A stretch of 64,000 bases of DNA from Tistrella mobilis (lineage in GTDB: Bacteria > Pseudomonadota > Alphaproteobacteria > Tistrellales > Tistrellaceae), in the NCBI RefSeq assembly GCF_039634785.1, contig NZ_JBBIAB010000008.1:124001-188000 (forward strand). The letters run 5' to 3'. The notes under the pieces are model-generated. The model saw only the letters and a list, made by a program, of their open reading frames with translations. It made no database searches and was not told the DNA's origin. Shown here one piece after another: positions 1 to 9,819 of this stretch (within the stretch, counting starts at the first letter, position 1; the number at the start of each line of letters is the position of its first letter). A program made the position numbers and the translations under genes.

Positions 1-161
1 GCTTCCCGGGCAAGCTCGTCTCGCTCGAGGATACCATCCGGGGCTTCAAGGAGATCGTGGACGGCAAGCACGACGACCTGCCCGAGGCAGCGTTCTACAT
101 GGTGGGTTCGATCGAAGAAGCGATCGAGAAGGCCCGCGAGATGGCGAAGGCCGCGGCCTGA
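1..161 (+). CDS. atpD: F1 ATP synthase subunit beta, C-terminal end (partial)
   Basis: Only the last 52 codons are present, read from base 3; the gene begins upstream of the window. The translated tail (begins [15 protein letters not shown], includes [15 protein letters not shown], ends KAAA) is the helical C-terminal end typical of the catalytic beta subunit of F-type ATP synthase. The subunit carries the nucleotide-hydrolysing or ATP-forming sites of the F1 head on the cytoplasmic side of the inner membrane. atpC follows 57 bp downstream, the usual order at the end of an atp operon. Family assignment is from sequence recognition and context. Confidence 0.95.
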   Translation, partial: FPGKLVSLEDTIRGFKEIVDGKHDDLPEAAFYMVGSIEEAIEKAREMAKAAA

Positions 162-218
162 GCCGCAGCCTTTCGTCACGCTTAACGGCCCGCCCACCTA
201 CGAGAAAGGCGCTGACCG

Positions 219-620
219 ATGTCGGACAAGGTCAGGTTCGAGCTGGTGTCGCCGGAGCGTCTGCTCCTGGCCCGGGACGTCGACATGGTCGTCGTCCCCG
301 GGTCGGAGGGACATTTCGGTGTCCTGCCCGGCCACGCACCCCTGATCGCGACCATGCGTCCGGGGGTGATCGAGGTCTATGAGGGCCAGACGGTCGTCGA
401 TCGTCTGTTCGTCGCCGGCGGCATGGTCGAGGTCACCGAAGCGAGCTGCATCGTGCTCGCCGAGGACGCCCTCAACCTCAAGGACGTCAACCGCGGCGAC
501 GCCGAGGCCCGTGCCAAGGCGGCTCGTGAGGATCTCTCGCTGGCGCGCGACGAGGCCGAGCGCCTCTCCGCCGAGCGTAAGATCGCCGAGGCCGAGGCCC
601 TGCTCCAGGCGGTCGCCTGA
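219..620 (+). CDS. atpC: F1 ATP synthase subunit epsilon
   Basis: A 133-residue protein of normal length for the epsilon subunit of the F1 central stalk, which couples rotor to head and regulates ATPase activity. Residues 1-84 form the beta-sandwich domain, with the characteristic stretch VVPGSEGHFGVLPGHAPLIA at about 25-44. Residues 87-133 are the charged, Ala-rich two-helix C-terminal domain. A purine-rich GAGAAAGG lies 8-9 bp before the ATG. It is the last gene of the atp operon: a strong terminator follows about 60 bp after the stop. Nothing unusual. Confidence 0.97.
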   Translation: MSDKVRFELVSPERLLLARDVDMVVVPGSEGHFGVLPGHAPLIATMRPGVIEVYEGQTVVDRLFVAGGMVEVTEASCIVLAEDALNLKDVNRGDAEARAKAAREDLSLARDEAERLSAERKIAEAEALLQAVA

Positions 621-681
621 CCGTCCGGCGCATGACGACATAGGGGCTGCCGGCATCATGCGATGCCGTGCGGGTTCCGTG

Positions 682-723
682 AAAAAAGAGCGACCGTCCC
701 GTGGGGGCGGTCGCTCTTTTTTT
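682..723 (+). terminator. Rho-independent terminator of the atp operon
   Basis: Perfect 9-bp stem (GAGCGACCG at 688-696 with CGGTCGCTC at 708-716), flanked by six A on the left and seven T on the right, so the stem can extend by A-U pairs. This is a textbook intrinsic terminator. The matching A and T runs mean it could work in both orientations, but no minus-strand gene ends here. Confidence 0.95.
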
Positions 724-904
724 GTCACCCGCAACCGGTGCCTTTTCGGTCAGGATGGCAATAGATGATGTGGCCTTGACCTTGGTGAAGCGTTCACCAC
801 TTGTTAAGAGATGCGCCGCCAACGCTCCGCATACGAGCGGCGGGGAGGGAAATCTGGCCCCCTGTCCCTGCCTTGCGTGAACCGGATTGACGCGGGTAAG
901 CCCT

Positions 905-1720
905 ATGAAACATTGGACGATCGACGACATCGCCTGGGAGCACTTCGACCCCTCGAAGGTCGACCCCGAGATCCTGAAGGCCGTGAAGGCGGCCGCGCTG
1001 GTTGAGCATAACGGTTACGACTACGCGGCCTATCTGTGCAGCGTGTTCGCCGATGATCCCGACTTCTGCCAGGCCGCGAAGGACTGGGCGGAAGAGGAGG
1101 TGCAGCACGGCCGTGCCCTCCGCCGCTGGGCCGAATACGCCGATCCGACCTTCGACTTCGATGACGCCTTCGCCCGCTTCACGCGTGACATCACCCTGCC
1201 GCTCGACGCCAAGCAGTCGATCCGCGGGTCACGTTCGGGGGAGCTGGTCGCCCGCTGCATCGTCGAGGTCGGCACCTCGTCCTTCTATGGCGCCATGGCG
1301 GCCGCGACCGAAGAACCGGTCCTGAAATCCATCGCCATGCGCATCCGGGCGGACGAGCTGCGCCATTACAAGCTGTTCTACAACCACCTGAACCGCTATC
1401 TGGAGCGGGAGCAGCTGGGCCCGACCCGCCGGCTGATGATCGCGCTCAGCCGCATCCGCGAGACCGAGGATGACGAGCTGGCCTATGCCTATCACTGCGC
1501 CAACGGGCTTGCCGGACCCTATGACCGCTCCGCCTGCATCGCCGCCTACAGCCGGCGTGCCTATGGCATGTACAAGCGCCCGCATGTCGAGCGCGCGGTC
1601 ATGATGACCTGCAAGGCGGCCGGGCTGGATCCGCAGAGCCGGGTGGCCCGGCTGCTGGGCGATGCATCCTGGTGGCTGATGCGCAAGAAGGTCGGCTGGC
1701 TGGAGCGGCGCGCCGCCTGA
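905..1720 (+). CDS. Ferritin-like diiron-domain protein
   Basis: A 271-residue, mostly helical protein with two ExxH-type iron ligands of the ferritin/rubrerythrin superfamily: EEEVQH at about 63-68 and DELRH at about 147-151. Further acidic candidates are E34 and the E of IVEVGTSS near 119. It probably carries a carboxylate-bridged diiron site with oxidase or peroxidase-like activity; the substrate is unknown. No signal peptide, so cytoplasmic. A TTG in frame exists at 887, but the ATG at 905 has a better-placed GGTAAG. Its stop overlaps the start of the next gene by one base (TGATG), implying co-translation with the ModE-like protein. Family call firm, function open. Confidence 0.8.
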   Translation: MKHWTIDDIAWEHFDPSKVDPEILKAVKAAALVEHNGYDYAAYLCSVFADDPDFCQAAKDWAEEEVQHGRALRRWAEYADPTFDFDDAFARFTRDITLPLDAKQSIRGSRSGELVARCIVEVGTSSFYGAMAAATEEPVLKSIAMRIRADELRHYKLFYNHLNRYLEREQLGPTRRLMIALSRIRETEDDELAYAYHCANGLAGPYDRSACIAAYSRRAYGMYKRPHVERAVMMTCKAAGLDPQSRVARLLGDASWWLMRKKVGWLERRAA

Positions 1721-2163
1721 TGGCCGAGGCGGCGCCTGCCAACCTGCCCCCTGCCAATCTGCCCCCTGGCACCCTGTCCCTGCGCATCGATCTGCCGGGC
1801 GGCCGCCGGTTCGGTCCGGGCAAGGCCGCCCTGTTGGCCCATGTCGAGGCTTTGGGATCGATCGCGGCGGCCGGCCGCGAGATGGGCATGTCCTATGCGC
1901 GCGCCTGGCGGCTGATCGAGGCCATGAATGCCGAGTTCGCCGCGCCGCTGGTCCAGCGTCAGGCCGGCGGCGCCGGCGGTGGCGGTGCTCTGCTGACAGA
2001 GACCGGCCATGCCGTGCTGGCGGCCTATCGGGCCGCGCTGGAGGCAGCCTCGGCGGCCGCCGCGGCGCCTCTTGCCCGCTTCGCCGATCTGGCGGGGCCC
2101 GCCAGCCCTGTATCCTCAGATCCTGTCTCCTCAGGCCCTATGTCCCCAGAGCCAGGGTCTTGA
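1720..2163 (+). CDS. ModE N-terminal-type wHTH regulator, no molybdate-binding domain
   Basis: A 147-residue protein whose residues 25-105 match the winged-helix DNA-binding domain of ModE (GGRRFGPGKAALLAHVEALG, SIAAAGREMGMSYARAWRLI). Full ModE (about 260 residues) also has two Mop/TOBE molybdate-binding domains; here the C-terminus is only an Ala-rich helix and a Ser/Pro tail (SSDPVSSGPMSPEPG). It is the likely repressor or activator at the ModE palindrome in front of modA, but how it would sense molybdate is unclear. The gene is convergent with modC and overlaps its 3' end by 26 bp. Short internal repeats occur in both termini (PPANLPP and the Ser/Pro tail). Confidence 0.75.
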   Translation: MAEAAPANLPPANLPPGTLSLRIDLPGGRRFGPGKAALLAHVEALGSIAAAGREMGMSYARAWRLIEAMNAEFAAPLVQRQAGGAGGGGALLTETGHAVLAAYRAALEAASAAAAAPLARFADLAGPASPVSSDPVSSGPMSPEPGS

Positions 2164-3259
2164 TCAGGGCCAGCACCGGCCGCCCCGGCGCCAGCCCCAG
2201 ATCCCGCGCCGCTGCAGGCGTGATCCGCGCGAGCAGACGGCCGCTCTCGCCTCCGTCAGTGTCTGTGCCCTCGATCTCCAGGGCCACGGCCACCAGCCCG
2301 TCCGCTTCCTGCGTCACCGCGGTCACCCGGCAGGGCAGGCGGTTGCGGATGCTGAGCCCGGCGGCATCGAGCGCCGCACCATCCAATGCCAGGGCGACGT
2401 CGCGTGCTGCCACCCTGAGGCGCATCATGCTGCCTGGCGGCGGCGGCGTCTGACCGGCGGCGAGCCGCAACCGGCCCCGGCCCACGGCCAGTTCCAGCAG
2501 GCCGTCGCCATCCGGCCGGCCGGTGACCAGCAGATCGAGCACGCCGCCCCGCGCAGCCTCGCCCGCGATTCGCGCCAGGGCCGGATCGGCGGTCACCCGG
2601 GTGGTGCTGCCGCTCGCGATTGCGCGCCCGTCTTCCATCAGCACCAGATGGTCGGCCAGCCGCATGACCTCGTCGAGGGCGTGGCTGACATAGAGCATGG
2701 GAACCTCCCCCTCGCGCGCCAGCCGGTCGAGGAAGGGCAGGATCTCGTCCTTGCGGGCGCCGTCCAGCGCCGCAAGCGGCTCGTCGAGCAGCAGAAGCCG
2801 GGGCTCCGCCAGCAGCGCACGGCCCAGCGCCACGCGCTGCGCCTCCCCGCCCGAGAGCGTGCGCGGCTTGCGTTCCAGCAGCGCCTCCAGTCCCAGAAGA
2901 TCGACCACCGCATCGAACCGCCCGATGGCCGGCTGCGCCGGGCCATGGCGGCGGGCATAGTCCAGATTGCGCCGGACGGAGAGATGCGGGAACAGGCGGG
3001 CATCCTGAAACACCACCGCCACCCGCCGCCTGTGCGGGGCAAGGCTGGTTCCGGTGGCGCGATCGAACAGGGTGGTACCGTCGATGCTGATCCGGCCGTC
3101 TTCGGGGGAAAGGAAGCCGGCCACGGCCGAAAGCAGCGTCGATTTGCCGGCACCGGAGCGGCCGAAGATCGCGGTGACGCCATGGGCCGGCAAAGCGAGG
3201 TCGATATCGAGCGCGAAGCCGGCGGTCAGCCGATGGGCGATGCGGATGGCGATCGTCAT
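2138..3259 (-). CDS. modC: Molybdate ABC transporter ATP-binding protein
   Basis: A 373-residue ATPase of the molybdate/tungstate importer. Walker A GRSGAGKST at about 34-42, Q-loop in VVFQDARLFPHLSV, signature LSGGEAQR, Walker B LLLLDEP and switch His in VSHALDEV are all present. The C-terminal part from about 290 is the Mop/TOBE domain that binds oxyanion and regulates transport, as usual for ModC. It starts within the end of modB (4-bp ATGA overlap), so translation is coupled. Its 3' end overlaps the convergent ModE-like gene by 26 bp. An upstream in-frame extension is rejected because it would run through modB. Confidence 0.96.
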   Translation of the reverse strand: MTIAIRIAHRLTAGFALDIDLALPAHGVTAIFGRSGAGKSTLLSAVAGFLSPEDGRISIDGTTLFDRATGTSLAPHRRRVAVVFQDARLFPHLSVRRNLDYARRHGPAQPAIGRFDAVVDLLGLEALLERKPRTLSGGEAQRVALGRALLAEPRLLLLDEPLAALDGARKDEILPFLDRLAREGEVPMLYVSHALDEVMRLADHLVLMEDGRAIASGSTTRVTADPALARIAGEAARGGVLDLLVTGRPDGDGLLELAVGRGRLRLAAGQTPPPPGSMMRLRVAARDVALALDGAALDAAGLSIRNRLPCRVTAVTQEADGLVAVALEIEGTDTDGGESGRLLARITPAAARDLGLAPGRPVLALIKTLALGT

Positions 3260-4017
3260 GCCGGGCCTCGCGACCGTCGCGACCGCGGCAGGTCGAGGCC
3301 GAGCCGGCGGCGCATGATCCGGGTCACGATCTCGGCCAGGATCAGGGCGGCGACGGCGATCACGATCCCGACCAGCGCCAGGCGCAGCGCCGGCCCGTCG
3401 CCGCCCGGGGCGGACAGCAGGGTCTGGATCGCCAGCGACAATGTGCGGGTCTCGCCGGGAATGTTCGACACGAAGGTGACGGTCGCCCCGAATTCGCCGA
3501 GGCATTTCGCGAAGCCCAGGATCATGCCGGCCAGGATCCCCGGCAGGGCGAGAGGCAGGGTGATGGTCAGAAACGACCGCCAGGGCGGGACACCCAGGCT
3601 GGAGGCCGCCTCGGTCAGCCGCGGATCCGCCGCTTCGAAAGCCAGCCGGATCGGGCGGACCACCAGGGGCAGGGCCATCACCGCCGCGGCAAGGGCGGCG
3701 CCGGTCCAGCGAAAGGCGAAGACCAGACCGAAGACCTGGTCGAGCACGGCGCCGATCGGCCCCTTGCGCCCGAAGGCGAGCAGCAGCAGGAAGCCGGTCA
3801 CCACCGGCGGCATGACCAGCGGCAGGTGGACGATGACGTCCAGCACCACCCGTGCCTCGGATTTCCAGCGGGCCAGGATCCAGCCCAGCATCACCGCCAC
3901 GGGCAGCAGACAGGCGAGCGCCACCGAGGCCACCTGCAGGCTGAGCAGGATGGCATCGCGTTCGGCGGCGCCCAACCAGTCCAGGCCCATCCAGTCCAGG
4001 CCGGGCCAGCCGGTCAT
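3256..4017 (-). CDS. modB: Molybdate ABC transporter permease
   Basis: A 253-residue inner-membrane permease with about five hydrophobic helices and the conserved cytoplasmic EAA loop (EAASSLGVPPWRSFLTITLP at about 145-165) that contacts ModC. The motif FAKCLGEFGATVTFVSNIPG is typical of ModB/CysT-type permeases. The N-terminus contains a short duplicated stretch (GLDWMGLDWLG), encoded by a near-repeat around 3976-4005. It lies 34 bp downstream of modA and overlaps modC by 4 bp, forming the modABC operon. Confidence 0.96.
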   Translation of the reverse strand: MTGWPGLDWMGLDWLGAAERDAILLSLQVASVALACLLPVAVMLGWILARWKSEARVVLDVIVHLPLVMPPVVTGFLLLLAFGRKGPIGAVLDQVFGLVFAFRWTGAALAAAVMALPLVVRPIRLAFEAADPRLTEAASSLGVPPWRSFLTITLPLALPGILAGMILGFAKCLGEFGATVTFVSNIPGETRTLSLAIQTLLSAPGGDGPALRLALVGIVIAVAALILAEIVTRIMRRRLGLDLPRSRRSRGPA

Positions 4018-4051
4018 GCCGTCGTCCTGCCGATGTTTCGGGGCGTGCAGG

Positions 4052-4849
4052 TCACTTCGCGATCGGCTCCAATCCGTGCCTGCGCAGGATATCCGCCCCT
4101 TCGGGACCTGTCAGGTAGTCAAGGAAGGCGACCGCCGACGGTGCGGCCTCTTCATCGGCGCCGCCCAGCAGGGCCGCCGGATAGCGCACCGGCTGGTGCA
4201 GCCGTTCCGGCAGCACCGCCAGAACCTTCACATCGGGTTCGGCTGCGGCATCCGAGGCATAGACGATCCCGGCCGGCGCCTCGCCACGGGCCACCAGCGA
4301 CAGCGCCACCCGGACATTCTCGACCGGCGCGGTGCGCGGCTCGATCTTCGACCAGATGCCGAGCGAGGTAAGGGCGTCGCGGGCATATTGCCCGGCCGGC
4401 ACACTTGCCGGATCGCCGATCGCCAGTCGGCCGTCGGCACCGATCACCGCATCGATGGCGGCGGACAAGGCGGCATCGCCGTCATCGGCGGGCGGGGTGG
4501 CCCCACTGTCCTTCGCCACCACCAGCACGACCCGGTTGGCGGCATAGGGGCGGATCTCGCGGGTCAGCCCGGCCTTTTCGACCTCGTCGACCCATTTGGG
4601 ATGGGCCGAGATGAACAGCGTCGCCGGCGCCCCGGCGATGATCTGCCGGGCCAGCGTGCCCGATCCGGCAAGGGAGACCTGCGGCGCCTCTCCGCCCTTG
4701 GCCACGAAACCCTTGCCGGCTTCATCCATCACCTCGGCAAGGCTGGCGGCGGCAAAGACCAGCAATGGCCGGTCCGCGGCCTCTGCCCGGCTCTGGCTGG
4801 TGGTGACGGCAAGGGCGGCAAGCAGCAGGCCGGTCAGAAAGGCTTTCAT
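4052..4849 (-). CDS. modA: Periplasmic molybdate-binding protein
   Basis: A 265-residue solute-binding protein. Residues 1-25 are a signal peptide (MKAFLTGLLLAALAVTTSQ, cleavage near AEA). The mature protein begins LLVFAAASLAEVM, with the Ser residues of the oxyanion site in AAAS and in SLAGSGTLARQI, as in ModA. The ATG at 4849 is chosen because CGGAG lies just upstream and a signal peptide follows; an in-frame ATG at 4915 would put 22 non-signal residues in front and lie upstream of the operator. Expression is probably repressed when molybdate is plentiful, through the palindrome at 4858-4883. Confidence 0.95.
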   Translation of the reverse strand: MKAFLTGLLLAALAVTTSQSRAEAADRPLLVFAAASLAEVMDEAGKGFVAKGGEAPQVSLAGSGTLARQIIAGAPATLFISAHPKWVDEVEKAGLTREIRPYAANRVVLVVAKDSGATPPADDGDAALSAAIDAVIGADGRLAIGDPASVPAGQYARDALTSLGIWSKIEPRTAPVENVRVALSLVARGEAPAGIVYASDAAAEPDVKVLAVLPERLHQPVRYPAALLGGADEEAAPSAVAFLDYLTGPEGADILRRHGLEPIAK

Positions 4850-4857
4850 GGGGGGCT

Positions 4858-4883
4858 CCGTTATATCTGGATGGATATAACGG
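4858..4883 (-). promoter_or_regulatory. ModE-type operator in front of modABC
   Basis: A perfect inverted repeat with 10-bp arms, CCGTTATATC and GATATAACGG, around a 6-bp spacer. The known Escherichia coli ModE box is a TATA-rich palindrome of the form CGTTATAT-spacer-ATATAACG, so this is an unusually good match. It ends 8 bp before the modA start codon, so it covers the ribosome-binding region and probably the promoter. A bound protein would block transcription initiation. Confidence 0.9.
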
Positions 4884-4956
4884 TGAACGAGCCCGCCCCC
4901 CGCGTCAATGGGCACGTCACCTGAAGGTGGTTAACATGCCCGCCGCCTGCCGCCGC

Positions 4957-5433
4957 TCAGCGCAGCAGATGGTCGAATTCGGCCAGCACCTGTTCATAAA
5001 GGGCGCGCTTGAACGGCACGATCATCCGCGGCAGGTCCTGCGCCGGCAGCCAGCGCCAGCGGTCGAATTCGGGATGTTCGGTGGCAAGATCGATATCGGC
5101 ATCGGTGCCGAGGAAGTCCATGGCGAACCATTTCTGGCGCTGGCCACGATACCTGCCGCCCCAGACCTTGCCGATCAGCTCCGCCGGCAGGTCATAGGTC
5201 AGCCAGTCGGCGGTTTCGGCGAGGATCCGGGCCTTGTCGGTGCCGATCTCTTCCTTCAGCTCGCGCAGAGCGGTGACCTCGGGGCTTTCCCCGGGATCGA
5301 TGCCGCCCTGGGGCATCTGCCAGGCCTCGGCCGTGGTGTCGATGCGCTGGCCCACGAAAACCTCGCGGGCGGGGTTGAGCAGCATGATGCCGACGCAGGG
5401 ACGATAGGGAAGATCGGCGGGATCCGCGGCCAT
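4957..5433 (-). CDS. rppH: RNA pyrophosphohydrolase (Nudix)
   Basis: A 158-residue Nudix hydrolase. It opens with [13 protein letters not shown] and has a complete Nudix box at about 43-65 (GGIDPGE, then REL, then EEIGT). VFVGQRID and [13 protein letters not shown] are hallmark RppH sequences. RppH removes pyrophosphate from 5' triphosphate mRNA ends to start decay. The ATG at 5433 gives the usual length; upstream in-frame sequence is Pro/Arg-rich shadow of the gene next door. It is the last gene of the gpmI-LytM-ctpA-deacetylase-rppH array common in alphaproteobacteria. Confidence 0.95.
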   Translation of the reverse strand: MAADPADLPYRPCVGIMLLNPAREVFVGQRIDTTAEAWQMPQGGIDPGESPEVTALRELKEEIGTDKARILAETADWLTYDLPAELIGKVWGGRYRGQRQKWFAMDFLGTDADIDLATEHPEFDRWRWLPAQDLPRMIVPFKRALYEQVLAEFDHLLR

Positions 5434-5518
5434 GATGTTCTCCGGGACGACTGTATCTTGGGGGGGATCTTGGGGAGAGAGGGTGCGCCACATGCCTGTG
5501 CGCGACGCAGTCACTTGC

Positions 5519-6868
5519 TCAATGCCCGCTGCCATGGGCCGCGCCGCCCGGGGCATGGGCGTCGGCGGCCGGGGCGCTTCCGGGAGGCGCCGAGGTGGCC
5601 GGTGTCGAGGTGGCCGGTGTCGAGGTGGCCGGTGTCGAGGTGGCGGGTGTCGAGGCGGGGCCCGACACGGCCGGCGGGGCCGCACCGCCATCGGGGGCAA
5701 GGCCCGGCGCCTCGGCAAGGGCCGTTGCCGGCGCGAAGGCCACGCCGCGGCTTTCGATGGTGCGGATCCAGTTGGCCACCCGTTCCAGGGTGACCGGCCA
5801 GGCATCGGCCACGGCCAGCGCCTTGCCCTCGCGCCGGGCCAGGCTTTCCAGCGCATTCAGCCGCTGATCGATCGCCTGAGGCGTCGCCACGGCGTCGACC
5901 GTCAGCCGCGCGGTCGCCCGCGGCACGCCGATCTCGCGGGCGAGTGCCGCGCCGACATCGGTGTCGCTTTCTTCCTGCACCACCATCATCACGCCCCGCT
6001 CCTGCAGCTCGTCGAGCACGGGCCGGAGATGCTGGGGGGAGCGCATGAACCGGTCGCCCATCAGCGGCTTCACCCCGACATAGCCGGTCACCCGGCTCAG
6101 CGTCCATTGCAGCCGCTCGCGGTTGCGGGCGGGCTCCAGCGTCGTCAGCAGGGCGGCGGGGCCGGCATCGTTGCGCGGATAGCCGTCGGGCTCCATCGGC
6201 AGTTCGATCATCACCTCGTGGCCGGCCTGACGGGCAAGGCCGATCCAGCGGCTGAGTTCCGGCGCATAGGGGGAGAAGGCCAGCGTCACCGCGCCCGGCA
6301 GATCGATGGCCGCCTTGGTCGCCGTCTCGGAAAAGCCCAGCCCGCCGATCACCAGCCCGACCCGGGGGCGGGCGTCGCTGCGATCGAAGGGGCGGGCATA
6401 AACCTGCCAGGGCGCCTCTCCGTCGGTGCCACGCACCGGCAGCGGGCCCTGGGTGCTTTCCTGGGTCAGGCCGGGGGCGGGGGCCGGCGTCATGGTCACC
6501 GCCGCATCCGGTGCGGTGGGCGGCGGCGGTGGCGGCGGGGTTGCGGGCGGCTGGTTTGCCGCTTCGCGCACCGTCGCCAGCGTATCGCGGGCCAACGGTT
6601 CCTCGCGGCTGGCCTGGATCGGGTTGCCGCGCGGGGCCGGGTCGGTGAAGGCCGGCATCGGCAGCACGATCTGCGGCAGATTCCGCTCCGCCTGCTTCTG
6701 CGCCTCGGTTTCCGGATCGGGCCGGGCGGCGGCAAGCGCGATCAGCCCGGCCGCCGCAACACCGGCAAGCGCAAGCAGGCCGGTGATGGTCCAGATCGTG
6801 CGCGCACCATCACCCCGGCCGCTTGCGGCGGTCGGCTGGTCGCGCCTGCGTTTGGATCCTGCGGCCAT
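5519..6868 (-). CDS. YibQ-type divergent polysaccharide deacetylase, membrane-anchored
   Basis: A 449-residue protein: short basic N-terminus, one transmembrane helix at about 24-46, a Pro-rich periplasmic linker (about 105-125), then a divergent polysaccharide-deacetylase fold (DUF610/YibQ) from about 165 to 385 ([52 protein letters not shown]). The canonical metal-binding motifs of NodB deacetylases are not visible. The C-terminal 65 residues are a low-complexity tail with four TPATS-like repeats. The gene lies between ctpA and rppH, as in many alphaproteobacteria, suggesting a role in envelope or peptidoglycan maintenance. Activity unproven. Confidence 0.85.
   Translation of the reverse strand: MAAGSKRRRDQPTAASGRGDGARTIWTITGLLALAGVAAAGLIALAAARPDPETEAQKQAERNLPQIVLPMPAFTDPAPRGNPIQASREEPLARDTLATVREAANQPPATPPPPPPPTAPDAAVTMTPAPAPGLTQESTQGPLPVRGTDGEAPWQVYARPFDRSDARPRVGLVIGGLGFSETATKAAIDLPGAVTLAFSPYAPELSRWIGLARQAGHEVMIELPMEPDGYPRNDAGPAALLTTLEPARNRERLQWTLSRVTGYVGVKPLMGDRFMRSPQHLRPVLDELQERGVMMVVQEESDTDVGAALAREIGVPRATARLTVDAVATPQAIDQRLNALESLARREGKALAVADAWPVTLERVANWIRTIESRGVAFAPATALAEAPGLAPDGGAAPPAVSGPASTPATSTPATSTPATSTPATSAPPGSAPAADAHAPGGAAHGSGH
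5591..5655. repeat. 15-bp tandem repeat in the deacetylase gene
   Basis: Four copies of CGAGGTGGCCGGTGT (the fourth with one change) and a partial fifth. Being a multiple of three, the array encodes repeated TPATS units in the C-terminal tail and can change copy number without a frameshift. Confidence 0.9.
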
Positions 6869-6905
6869 GATCCGTCCCCGTCCGTCGCGCCCGGCCGTCC
6901 GATGA

Positions 6906-8303
<1,398 letters not shown>

Positions 8304-8396
8304 CGTCGTCCCGACCTTTCCTGTCGACCGTCTGCCGCCTGCCGGTGCTCCGGCCTCATTCCTGGTTCGACCTGTCGTCCCTGCCGTCATGCGGCT

Positions 8397-9815
8397 TCAG
8401 CCTCCGTTGGCGCGGGCGAGAAGCGGCGCCGGATCGACCGGATCGCCGCCACGGCGAACCTCGAGATAAAGATAGGCGGTTCCGCCCCCGTCGGCCATGG
8501 CGCCGATCGGATCGCCGGCGGTGACGCGATCGCCGACACGGGCGTCGAGCCGGCCGAGGCCGGCGAGAAGGGTATGATATCCGTCGCCGTGTTCCACGAT
8601 CAAGAGCAGCCCATAATGGCGGAACGGCCCGGCGAAGGCCACCCGCCCGGCAAAGGGCGTGAGGACGGTGGCACCGGGGGGTGTTGCATAGGTGATGCCC
8701 GGCCGCTCCTGGCCTTCATGCACATCGCCGAAGCGCGAGACGATCCGCCCCGACACCGGCAGCCGCCGGGCGATGCCGGCACCGGGGGCGGGGATGGCGG
8801 CCACCTGGCGTTCGGGCGGGGTGCCGGCGACGCGCGGCATCACCGGATCGCGCGGCGGCGCCCCGGGGTTGGTGGCCGGGTTGGTCGCCGGGGCCGCTGT
8901 CGGTGCGGGAGGCGGTGGCGGGGGCGTGGCGACCGCAACCTGCCGCGGGGGCGGCGGCGGTGGGGGAGGCGGCGGCGGTGGGGGCGGCTTCGGCTTCGCC
9001 CGCGGGATCACCCCGGCCCGGGCCTCGGGGCTTGCCGGCTTGACCACCGGGCCGTTCTGCATGCGCTCGGCTTCCAGGGCGACCAGCAGGTCGCGGATGC
9101 CGTCGGCCCGTTCGGCCAGCTGGCGGGCGCGGCTCGCCTCCTGGGTCGCCTCGCTGTCCAGCGCGCTGGCGCGACCCTGGCGGTCCTCGATCAGTTTTGC
9201 AAGCCGGACCCGTTCCCCCTCCAGCATGGTGCGGGTGGCGGCGATGCGCTCGCGCTGGCGCTCGGCCTCGGCCTTGGCACTGGCGAGGTCGGCAAGCTTG
9301 CTCCGCAGCGCCTGTGCCTCCGCCTCGATCTCGGGCAGGGTGGCGCCCATCAGGATGCCGGCATGGATGGGGGCGGTCGCCGGGCCGTCGCGGGCGATCA
9401 TCGCTTCGGGCGGCTGGCGGCGCAGCCGGATCAGGGCCTCGGTCAGCCGGCCAAGATGGGCGCGTTCCACCTGCAGCTCGGTCTCGCGCGCCGAGATTTC
9501 GGCTTCCAGCCGGGCAAGGGCGTCGCGCTGTTCGGCAAGGGCGGCTTCCTGGCGCTGAACGGCGGCCGCCGCTTCCCGTGCCTGCAGCCCCAGGGCTTCG
9601 GCTTCGGCGCGGGCATCCGCGGCGCGGCGTTCCAGCTCGGCCCGCCGGGCGCGGGCTTCGTCGCGGGCACGCTCGGTGGCCTGAAGGTCGCGGCCGCTCG
9701 GCGGATCCTCGGCACGCGCCGTCTGTATCCAGCCCGGCCAGACCGGGCCGGGCAGGATCAGGGACAGGGAAAGCGCGACCGCGGCCGCGCGGCGGCGACG
9801 GTCGCGTCGGGACAT
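8397..9815 (-). CDS. EnvC-like LytM-domain protein, catalytic residues lost
   Basis: A 472-residue exported protein: signal sequence (about 1-35), long coiled coils rich in E/A/R/Q (about 40-250), a Pro-rich linker with a run of 14 prolines (about 283-296), and a C-terminal LytM/M23 domain (about 365-470). The M23 zinc ligands are missing: the HxxxD region reads PGITYATP and the HxH site reads YLYLE. This degenerate state is what EnvC has, a factor that activates cell-wall amidases rather than cutting itself. It lies 4 bp after gpmI and just before ctpA, a conserved envelope-linked order. It probably activates daughter-cell separation amidases. Confidence 0.88.
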   Translation of the reverse strand: MSRRDRRRRAAAVALSLSLILPGPVWPGWIQTARAEDPPSGRDLQATERARDEARARRAELERRAADARAEAEALGLQAREAAAAVQRQEAALAEQRDALARLEAEISARETELQVERAHLGRLTEALIRLRRQPPEAMIARDGPATAPIHAGILMGATLPEIEAEAQALRSKLADLASAKAEAERQRERIAATRTMLEGERVRLAKLIEDRQGRASALDSEATQEASRARQLAERADGIRDLLVALEAERMQNGPVVKPASPEARAGVIPRAKPKPPPPPPPPPPPPPPRQVAVATPPPPPPAPTAAPATNPATNPGAPPRDPVMPRVAGTPPERQVAAIPAPGAGIARRLPVSGRIVSRFGDVHEGQERPGITYATPPGATVLTPFAGRVAFAGPFRHYGLLLIVEHGDGYHTLLAGLGRLDARVGDRVTAGDPIGAMADGGGTAYLYLEVRRGGDPVDPAPLLARANGG

Positions 9816-9819
9816 GGGA

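Noticed and set aside
198-734. Long minus-strand ORF over atpC
   Set aside because: Shadow of a clear atpC gene; high GC keeps the antisense frames open and no family resemblance is seen.
2009-4924. 971-codon plus-strand ORF over modCBA
   Set aside because: Antisense to three well-supported mod genes; Gln/Arg/His-rich translation without domains.
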